Shown here one piece after another: positions 23,223 through 30,650 of a DNA stretch of 64,000 bases. A model generated the notes under the pieces. That model was not told where the DNA came from, searched no databases, and saw only the letters and a list, made by a program, of their open reading frames with translations. The translations under genes and the position numbers were made by a program. The stretch is from NCBI RefSeq assembly GCF_042653545.1, contig NZ_JBHSIS010000002.1:496001-560000 (forward strand). Reading direction: 5' to 3'. Source of the DNA: Actinophytocola glycyrrhizae (GTDB taxonomy: Bacteria; Actinomycetota; Actinomycetes; Mycobacteriales; Pseudonocardiaceae). Position 1 is the stretch's first letter; every line of letters begins with the position of its first letter.

Positions 23223-25988
23223 ATGCGAGTACGACGACGTACGTTGCTGATCGGCAGTGCGCTCACCGCGGGCGCGTCACTGCTCCCCCGCGCCGCCGCC
23301 GCGGCCCCAGCGCCGCGAAGACCGGCGTTCCTGCGGCTCCCACCCGGCGCGGTCCGTCCCCTCGGCTGGCTCGCCACCCAGCTCGACCGCCAGCTCACCG
23401 GCCTCTGCGGCCGCTACCAGGAGATCTCCGGCTTTCTCCGCTTCGACACGTCCGGCTGGGCGCACCCCGACCGCGACGGCTGGGAGGAGCTGCCGTACTG
23501 GCTGCGCGGCTACGGCGACCTCGGCTACGTCACCGGCGACAGCCGCGTCCTCAACGACACCGAACGCTGGGTGGAGGCGGTTCTCGCCACCGCCTCGCCC
23601 GACGGTTTCTTCGGTCCGTCCCGGTTGCGGAACAGCCTCGACGGGCACGCTGACCTGTGGCCGCACATGCCGATGCTGCACGCGCTGCGGTCCTGGGCCG
23701 AGTACCACGGCGACACCCGCGTCGACAGTCTCCTGACCCGGTTCTTCCGGTTCACGGCCCGGCAGCCGGACGGCGTGTTCACCGACGGCTGGGGCAACAC
23801 CCGCTGGGGCGACACGATCGACGTGGTCATGTGGCTCCACGACCGCACCGGCGACGCCGCGCTGCTGGACCTGGTCCATCGCATCCACCGGCTGTCGGCG
23901 AACTGGACCGGCGGCCTCCCCACCCTGCACAACGTGAACATCGCGCAGGGCTTCCGCGAACCCGCCCAGTACTGGCAGCTCTCCGGCGACGCCGCGCACC
24001 GCGACGCCACCTACCGCAACTACGACACGGTCCTGCGCACGTACGGCCAGTTCCCCGGCGGCGGTTTCGCCGGTGACGAGAACGCCAGGCCCGGATTCGG
24101 CGACCCCCGTCAGGGCTTCGAGACCTGCGGGATCGTCGAGTTCATGGCGAGCCACGAGCTGCTGCTCCGGCTCACCGGCGACCCCGCCTGGGCCGACCGC
24201 ACCGAGGACCTCGCGTTCAACTCACTGCCGGCGAGCCTGGACCCGCTCGGCCGCGTCACGCACTACGTGACCAGTGCGAACGTCATCCGGTTGGACAACG
24301 CCGCGAAGGCGCGGCGGCAGTTCCAGAACGAGTTCGCCATGCAGGCCTACAAACCCGCCGTGCACGACTACCGCTGCTGCCCGCACAACTACGGGCAGGG
24401 CTGGCCGTACTTCGTCGAGGAGATGTGGCTCGCCACCCCGGACGGCGGGCTCGCGGCCGCGCTGTACGGCCCGTCGACGGTCACCACGACCGTCGCAGGC
24501 GCGCGGCTGACGATCACGGCGGACACCGGCTACCCGTTCACCGACACGATCACGTTCCGCCTCGCGCTCGACCGCGCCGCCGCGTTCCCGCTGGCGTTCC
24601 GGATCCCCGCGTGGTGTGCGAGTCCCCGGCTCACCGTGAACGGCACCGCGGTCGCGGTGGCCCGGGGGTTCACGACGGTCACGCGGACGTGGCAGCACGG
24701 CGACACGATCGTGCTGACGCTGCCGATGGCCACCCGCACCCGCACGTGGGTGTCCGGTGCGGTGTCGGTGGAGCGCGGTCCGCTGACGTACTCGCTGCGG
24801 TTCGACGAGCGGTGGCGCCGGTACGCGGGCACCGAGGCGTGGCCGGAACTGGAGGTCACCTCGCCCACCGCGTGGAACTACGGCCTCACCACGAACCCCG
24901 CACCCGCGGTGACCACGGGCGGAAACCTCACGGACCCGTTCACGGTCGACGGCGCGCCGGTGCGGATCACGGTGTCCGCGCAGGAGGTCCCCGACTGGCG
25001 GGCCGACACCGAGAACGTGATCGGCACGCTCCAGGGCAGCCCGGTCGCCACGACGGCACCGGTCGAACGGGTCACGCTGATCCCGATGGGCGCGGCCCGG
25101 CTACGCATCACCACCTTCCCGCGAACCGGCGGCCCCCGGACGTGGGGCACGCCGGGTCCGCCGTGTCGTATACAGAACAAGAACAGCGGCAAGGTGCTCG
25201 CGATCGACGGTGGGTCCACGGCCGATTCCGCGCACGTCGTCCAGTTCGCGGACGACGGCACGGCCGACCACCGGTGGCGGCTCGTGGACCTCGGCAACGG
25301 CCAGGTCAAGGTCGCGAACGTGTACACCGGCAAGGTGCTGGGCGTCGACGGCATGTCGACCGCGAACTCCGCGCACGTCGTGCAGTTCGGCGACACCGGG
25401 ACCACCGATCATGTGTGGGACCTCCTCGATAACGGCGACGGCTGGTTCCGGCTGCGCAACCTGAACTCGGGCAAGGTGCTCGGCGTCGACCTCATGGGAA
25501 CCGCCGACGCCGCGCACGTGGTCCAGTACGACGACAACGGCACCGCCGACCACCTGTGGCGGATCATCCCCGACGGCGACGTGCGGATCCAGAACCTGAA
25601 CTCCACCAAGGTGCTCGCGGTCGACGGCATGTCCACGCAGGACTCGGCGCGGGTCGTGCAGTTCGCCGACACGGGTACCGCCGACCACCGCTGGCGCTTC
25701 CTGCCCGACGCCGACGGGTACTTCCGGATCCGCAACGCGCACTCGGGCAAGGTTCTTGCCGTCGACCGCATGTCGACGGCCGACTCGGCGTTCGTCGTGC
25801 AGTTCGGCGATAACGGCACCCGTGACCACCTGTGGCGGCTGCGTGCCGACACCGAAGGGCTGTGGCGAATCCAGAACGCCAACTCCGGCAAGGTGCTCGG
25901 GGTCGACGTGATGTCCCACGCGGACTCGGCGCAGGTGGTCCAGTTCGGCGACACCGGAACCGCCGACCACATGTGGCGGCTGCTGTGA
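23223..25988 (+). CDS. secreted GH127-family glycosidase with six ricin-type repeats
   Basis: 921 residues. A twin-arginine-like signal peptide (RVRRRTLLIGS) suggests folded export. Residues about 35-640 are a GH127 (DUF1680) alpha/alpha barrel. The zinc and nucleophile residues of the beta-L-arabinofuranosidase HypBA1 have counterparts here: Glu300 and Cys302 (FETCG), Cys385 and Cys386 (RCCPHN). From about residue 648 six repeats of about 43 residues follow, each with QNxNSGKVLxVD and ending TADHxWRL. These amount to two beta-trefoil ricin-type lectins. The likely role is trimming arabinofuranosyl or related side chains outside the cell. GGAG precedes the ATG, and its stop overlaps the GTG of the GH76 gene. 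Confidence 0.88.
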   Translation: MRVRRRTLLIGSALTAGASLLPRAAAAAPAPRRPAFLRLPPGAVRPLGWLATQLDRQLTGLCGRYQEISGFLRFDTSGWAHPDRDGWEELPYWLRGYGDLGYVTGDSRVLNDTERWVEAVLATASPDGFFGPSRLRNSLDGHADLWPHMPMLHALRSWAEYHGDTRVDSLLTRFFRFTARQPDGVFTDGWGNTRWGDTIDVVMWLHDRTGDAALLDLVHRIHRLSANWTGGLPTLHNVNIAQGFREPAQYWQLSGDAAHRDATYRNYDTVLRTYGQFPGGGFAGDENARPGFGDPRQGFETCGIVEFMASHELLLRLTGDPAWADRTEDLAFNSLPASLDPLGRVTHYVTSANVIRLDNAAKARRQFQNEFAMQAYKPAVHDYRCCPHNYGQGWPYFVEEMWLATPDGGLAAALYGPSTVTTTVAGARLTITADTGYPFTDTITFRLALDRAAAFPLAFRIPAWCASPRLTVNGTAVAVARGFTTVTRTWQHGDTIVLTLPMATRTRTWVSGAVSVERGPLTYSLRFDERWRRYAGTEAWPELEVTSPTAWNYGLTTNPAPAVTTGGNLTDPFTVDGAPVRITVSAQEVPDWRADTENVIGTLQGSPVATTAPVERVTLIPMGAARLRITTFPRTGGPRTWGTPGPPCRIQNKNSGKVLAIDGGSTADSAHVVQFADDGTADHRWRLVDLGNGQVKVANVYTGKVLGVDGMSTANSAHVVQFGDTGTTDHVWDLLDNGDGWFRLRNLNSGKVLGVDLMGTADAAHVVQYDDNGTADHLWRIIPDGDVRIQNLNSTKVLAVDGMSTQDSARVVQFADTGTADHRWRFLPDADGYFRIRNAHSGKVLAVDRMSTADSAFVVQFGDNGTRDHLWRLRADTEGLWRIQNANSGKVLGVDVMSHADSAQVVQFGDTGTADHMWRLL

Positions 25989-27769
25989 AAGCCGTGATAC
26001 TCGTCGCCACACTGCTCGGCGGACTGCTTCTCGTGCCACCGCAGGCACAAGCGGCCCCGGTCGTGTGCTTCCTGTCCTGCGACACACTCGACCCGTCACG
26101 GGCCGGACAGGAGACGTTCCCCGTGCCGGAGCGGAACATCAACGGTCGCAGACTCGTACTGCATGTGTCCGATGTGGACGGAATGGTCTGGGGCAGCATC
26201 GACGACGGCCTCTCTGGTGACTCGGTGTGGCTGGACCGTTCGTGGGACGGCGGCCGAACCTGGGATGGCTTGCTGGGTAAGGCAATCGTACCCGCGACGT
26301 GGAGCGGCACCCGCACGCTGATGTACAACATCGGCGACCCGCGCAACCATCGGCGGGGGGTGATCCGCGCATGCGGTGACGCGAACGCGGTGACGTGCAC
26401 CGACTGGGTGTACCCGACCGTGTGCGACCTCCGCTGCGACCGCACGGATGCGAGCCTGGCGAACGGCGACGTGCAGCCCGTGCCACCCACATCGTTGTCC
26501 GGGCGGGTGATCCGGCTGCACGTCGACCGGAACGCGATGGCGTGGGCCACCATCGAGGCCGGGGCACCCGGTGACGAGGTCTGGCTGGACCGGTCCTGGG
26601 ACGCGGGCGCCACCTGGCCGGACGGCTCGTCGCTCGGCCGCACCACGAGCAACCGCACCACGATGTTCGCCACACGTGATCCGAGGGCGCGGCTCCACGG
26701 CGGCGCGGTCCGTGCCTGCGGGCGGGCCGTGACCGGCGCGAACGGCAGCTGCACGGCGTGGGCCCGGCCAGCACCGACCCGGACCGGGGCGGCGGCGGAC
26801 GCACTGGTGTACTCCTACGACCCGTACCACGGCTGGTGGCCGGGCAGCTGGTGGAACTCGGCGGCAACGCTGACCGCACTGATCGACACCATGGACACCA
26901 CCGGCGGGTACGACTGGGTCATCGCGCGCACGTTCGACCGGAACAAGGGCACGTTCGCCGCCGGGGAACGCGGCACCGACGCGATCGAGGGCAACTTCGT
27001 CAGCCGCGCCATCGACGACAGTGCCTGGTGGGGGCTCGCGTGGATCGCGGCCTACGACCGCACCGGCGACCGCCGCTACCTCACCATGGCCACCACGATC
27101 GCGGCCTATGTACACCAGTACTGGGACACCGGGACGTGCGGTGGCGGGGTCTGGTGGGACCGGGAACGCACGTACAAGAACGCCGTCACCTCGGGTCTGT
27201 ACCTGCGGCTCGTGGCGTCGGTCCACAACCGGACACCGGGCGACACCGTGTGGTTGCGGCGCACCGGCACGGCCGCGACCTGGTACCTGCGCAGCGGGAT
27301 GATCAACGGCGCGAACCTGGTGAACGACGGGCTCACCGGGGACTGCCGGAACAACGGGCAGACCGTGTGGACCTACAACCAGGGCCTCGCGATCGGCGGC
27401 ATGGTCGAGGCGTGGCGCGCCACCGGTGACACCGCGCTGCTCGACACCGCCCGCCGCCTCGCAGACGCCGCGCTGACCGGACTGACCAGCGACGGGGTGC
27501 TCACCGAGTCCTGTGACGTCGGCCAGTCCGCGTGCGACGACAACCAGAAGCAGTTCAAGGGCGTGTTCTCGAGGTACCTCGCCGACCTCGCAGAGGTGAC
27601 CGGAGCACCCGCGTACACCGACTTCGCCGGCAGGCAGGCCGACTCGATCTGGCTCCTGGACAGGGACCCGCTCAACCGGATCGGTCAGCGCTGGGCGGGC
27701 GGCACCGGAAACCAACTCGACTGGCGCACCCAGGCAAGTGGCCTCGGCGCGCTCACCGCAGCACAGTAG
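25985..27769 (+). CDS. secreted GH76-family glycosidase (alpha-1,6-mannanase-like)
   Basis: 594 residues with a Sec signal peptide (LLGGLLLVPPQAQA). Two copies of an N-terminal unit of about 110 residues follow (DGLSGDSVWLDRSWDGGRTW and GAPGDEVWLDRSWDAGATW), each Cys-containing and possibly carbohydrate-binding. Residues about 275-594 form the GH76 barrel with the adjacent catalytic aspartates Asp344-Asp345 (RAIDDSAWWGLAW). GH76 enzymes cut alpha-1,6-mannan chains such as those in fungal walls and lipomannan. The start GTG overlaps the GH127 stop (GTGA). A gap of 8 bases with AGGAG leads to the next gene. Confidence 0.88.
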   Translation: MKAVILVATLLGGLLLVPPQAQAAPVVCFLSCDTLDPSRAGQETFPVPERNINGRRLVLHVSDVDGMVWGSIDDGLSGDSVWLDRSWDGGRTWDGLLGKAIVPATWSGTRTLMYNIGDPRNHRRGVIRACGDANAVTCTDWVYPTVCDLRCDRTDASLANGDVQPVPPTSLSGRVIRLHVDRNAMAWATIEAGAPGDEVWLDRSWDAGATWPDGSSLGRTTSNRTTMFATRDPRARLHGGAVRACGRAVTGANGSCTAWARPAPTRTGAAADALVYSYDPYHGWWPGSWWNSAATLTALIDTMDTTGGYDWVIARTFDRNKGTFAAGERGTDAIEGNFVSRAIDDSAWWGLAWIAAYDRTGDRRYLTMATTIAAYVHQYWDTGTCGGGVWWDRERTYKNAVTSGLYLRLVASVHNRTPGDTVWLRRTGTAATWYLRSGMINGANLVNDGLTGDCRNNGQTVWTYNQGLAIGGMVEAWRATGDTALLDTARRLADAALTGLTSDGVLTESCDVGQSACDDNQKQFKGVFSRYLADLAEVTGAPAYTDFAGRQADSIWLLDRDPLNRIGQRWAGGTGNQLDWRTQASGLGALTAAQ

Positions 27770-27777
27770 GAGCAGCC

Positions 27778-30513
27778 ATGAGATTGAGACATTTGCTCGG
27801 CACGGCGCTGAGTTTCCTCATCACCGCCACCACTGTCGTCGCGGTCGCGCCCGCGGCCGACGCCGCCGTGTGGGTACCGAAGACACCACCGCTGTCCACG
27901 CCGTGGACCAGCCAGGTCTCGCCGACGAACGCGCTGCCGGAGTACCCGAGACCGCAGCTGGTGCGCTCGGAGTGGCAGAACCTGAACGGGGTGTGGGAGT
28001 TCGCGGGCGCGTCGTCGATCAGCACCCCGCCGGTCGGGCAGACACTGCCGGAGGGCGTGCTCGTGCCGTACCCGATCGAGTCGGCGCTGTCGGGCATCAA
28101 ACGGCACGAGGACAACATGTTCTACCGCCGGGCGTTCACCGTGCCCGCCACGTGGAACGGCCGCCGGGTCAAGCTGAACTTCGGCGCGGTCACGTGGGAG
28201 ACGCGGGTGTGGGTGAACGGCACCCAGGTCGGCACGCACACCGGTGGCTACGACGCGTTCTCGTTCGACATCACGAACGCGCTGCGAGCCGGGAACAACG
28301 AGATCATCGTCGGCGTGCACTCGCCGATCGACGGCAGCCGGTACCCGATCGGCAAGCAGCGCAGGAACCCGAGCGGCATCTGGTACACGGCCGCGTCGGG
28401 CATCTGGCAGACGGTGTGGCTGGAACCGGTGGCCGCCAACCACATCACGCGCCTGGACACCACCCCGGACGTGCCGGCGGGGGTGCTCGACCTGGTGGTG
28501 CAGGGCAGTGCGGGACAGCAGGTGCGGGCCGAGGTGCTGTCCGGCGGCACGGTCGTCGGGTCGGCGACCGGCACGACCGGCGGGCACCTGCGGGTCCCGG
28601 TGCCGAACGCGCGGCTGTGGTCGCCGAGCGACCCGTTCCTGTACGACCTGCGGGTCACGATGGGCACCGACGTGGTGACCGGGTACTTCGGCATGCGGTC
28701 GCTGGGCAAGGCCGTGGTCGGCGGGGTCATGCGGCCGCTGCTGAACGGCGAGTTCGTGTTCCAGCTCGGCACCCTCGACCAGGGCTACTGGCCCGACGGC
28801 CTCTACACCGCGCCGACCGACGAGGCGCTGCGGTTCGACCTGGAACGGCAGAAGGCGCTCGGGTTCAACATGGTCCGCAAGCACATCAAGGTGGAGCCCG
28901 CGCGGTGGTTCTACTGGGCGGACCGGCTCGGGCTGATGGTGTGGCAGGACATGCCGTCGCTGGACGCCGTGGACGACACGCCGCCCGCGAGCCACGCCCA
29001 CTTCGAGTCGGAGCTGACCAGGATCGTCAACCAGCTCAAGGGCGTCACGTCGATCGTGCAGTGGGTGCCGTTCAACGAGGGGTGGGGCGAGTACGACAAC
29101 GGACGGATCGTCGACCTCGTGCGGTCGCTGGACTCGACGCGGCTGATCAACCACAACTCCGGTTCCAACTGCTGCGTGTCGGATCCCAGTCCTCCCAACG
29201 GGGACGTGATCGACGACCACGCCTACCAGATGTCGGGCGCGACCCGGACGCCGGACGCGACGAAGATCGCCGTCCTCGGCGAGTACGGCGGTCTCGGCAG
29301 GCGCGTCGTCGGTCACGAGTGGCAGCCGGGTGCCGGTTTCGCCTATGGGGACCTGTATCCGGACGAGACTTCGCTGACGTCCCGCTACGTGACCATCACC
29401 GCCGAGGTCGCGCGGTTCGTGCAGACCAGAGGGCTGTCGGCGTCGGTGTACACCGAACCCTACGACGTGGAGAACGAGGTCAACGGGTTCTACACGTACG
29501 ACCGGAAGGTGCTGAAGATGACCGCGGCCAGGGTGCTCGCGGTGAACCAGCGGGTGCTGGCGGCCGCGTCGGGCACGTCGGTGAACCAGGGCGAACTGAC
29601 ATCGCTGCGGGTGACGACGCCGGGATACACCAACCGGTACCTGCGGCACCAGGACAGCCTGGCGCGCACCGACGTGGACAACGGGAGCGACGTGCTGAAG
29701 CAGGACGCGACGTACTGGGCGCGGCCGGGCCTCGCGAACACGACGTGCGTGTCGTTCGAGTCGCGGAACCACCCCGGCCGGTACGTGCGGCACGCGTCGT
29801 CGCGGATCCGGGTCGACGCCACCGACGGCACCTCGGGTTTCGCGGCCGACGCGACGTTCTGCCCCCGCTCGGGCTGGGGCGCGACGGCGCTCGAGTCGTT
29901 CAACAACCCCGGTGCGTTCGTCCGGCACTACAACGAGGCGGTGTACCTGGCGAGGTCCGGCGGTCCGAACCCGTGGGACACGGCCAACTCGTTCGCACAG
30001 GACACCACGTGGGCGGCGACCATCCCGCTGTGGCGCAGCGGTGCCGATCTCCCCCGCGACCAGGCGCGGTCTTTCCGGGTGACGACGCCGGGCTTCACCG
30101 ACCGCTACCTACGGCACCAGGACGGCGTGGCCCGCACGGACGTCGTGACCGCGTCCTCCCCCGCGACCACGAAGTCGGACGCCACGTTCGTCGTCCGGCG
30201 GGGGCTCGCGGACCCGTCGTGCTATTCCCTGGAGTCCCGCAACTTCCCGGGTTCCTACCTGCGGCACCAGGCCTTCCGGGTCCGGCTGTCGGCGAACGAG
30301 AACACGGACCTGTTCCGCAGGGACGCCACGTTCTGCGCACAACCGGGCTCCGGTGGCGTGAAACTGGCGTCGCTCAACGAACTCGGCACCAATGTCCGCC
30401 ATTACTCGGAGGAGGTGTGGGTCTCGTCGAACGGCGGCGCACACACCTACGACAACCCGGCGTCGTACGACCAGGACGTGACCTGGTCGGTCAGCACGGC
30501 CTGGACACCCTAG
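27778..30513 (+). CDS. secreted GH2-family glycosidase with two AbfB-type lectin domains
   Basis: 911 residues with a signal peptide (to about 30). It has the three-part GH2 core: jelly-roll sugar-binding domain (LNGVWEFAG, YPIESALSG), an Ig-like domain and a TIM barrel with acid/base Glu434 (PFNEGWGEY) and nucleophile Glu502 (LGEYGG). From about residue 608 come two AbfB/CBM42-like beta-trefoils (VTTPGYTNRYLRHQDS and VTTPGFTDRYLRHQDG). These bind arabinofuranose side chains in known members. The GH2 specificity (galactosidase, mannosidase, arabinosidase and others) cannot be fixed from sequence. AGGAG precedes the ATG. It is the last gene of the operon. Confidence 0.9.
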   Translation: MRLRHLLGTALSFLITATTVVAVAPAADAAVWVPKTPPLSTPWTSQVSPTNALPEYPRPQLVRSEWQNLNGVWEFAGASSISTPPVGQTLPEGVLVPYPIESALSGIKRHEDNMFYRRAFTVPATWNGRRVKLNFGAVTWETRVWVNGTQVGTHTGGYDAFSFDITNALRAGNNEIIVGVHSPIDGSRYPIGKQRRNPSGIWYTAASGIWQTVWLEPVAANHITRLDTTPDVPAGVLDLVVQGSAGQQVRAEVLSGGTVVGSATGTTGGHLRVPVPNARLWSPSDPFLYDLRVTMGTDVVTGYFGMRSLGKAVVGGVMRPLLNGEFVFQLGTLDQGYWPDGLYTAPTDEALRFDLERQKALGFNMVRKHIKVEPARWFYWADRLGLMVWQDMPSLDAVDDTPPASHAHFESELTRIVNQLKGVTSIVQWVPFNEGWGEYDNGRIVDLVRSLDSTRLINHNSGSNCCVSDPSPPNGDVIDDHAYQMSGATRTPDATKIAVLGEYGGLGRRVVGHEWQPGAGFAYGDLYPDETSLTSRYVTITAEVARFVQTRGLSASVYTEPYDVENEVNGFYTYDRKVLKMTAARVLAVNQRVLAAASGTSVNQGELTSLRVTTPGYTNRYLRHQDSLARTDVDNGSDVLKQDATYWARPGLANTTCVSFESRNHPGRYVRHASSRIRVDATDGTSGFAADATFCPRSGWGATALESFNNPGAFVRHYNEAVYLARSGGPNPWDTANSFAQDTTWAATIPLWRSGADLPRDQARSFRVTTPGFTDRYLRHQDGVARTDVVTASSPATTKSDATFVVRRGLADPSCYSLESRNFPGSYLRHQAFRVRLSANENTDLFRRDATFCAQPGSGGVKLASLNELGTNVRHYSEEVWVSSNGGAHTYDNPASYDQDVTWSVSTAWTP

Positions 30514-30615
30514 TGCCCCCGCGCCGGAGCCCGGTACATGATTCTGCGGCCCAGCCTGGGTCCACCGACTCACACACCGCGTTCCCGGCGCGGCACACCA
30601 GGTTGACGATGCGGT

Positions 30616-30650
30616 GGTCAGGCCGGATCCTCCCGTGATCCGGCCTGACC
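30616..30650. terminator. bidirectional terminator
   Basis: Perfect 14-base stem GGTCAGGCCGGATC (30616-30629) with its complement at 30637-30650 and a 7-base loop. It lies between the convergent GH2 and LAL regulator genes and includes the last codons and stop of the regulator. The sequence between 30514 and 30615 shows no gene. Confidence 0.8.

Noticed and set aside
25165..25985. Evenly spaced repeats that could suggest a CRISPR array
   Set aside because: The repeats are in frame and encode ricin-type lectin units with no unique spacers or cas genes.
27685..29928. 747-codon open frame on the minus strand across GH76 and GH2 genes
   Set aside because: Spans two well-supported genes on the other strand and shows no domain.
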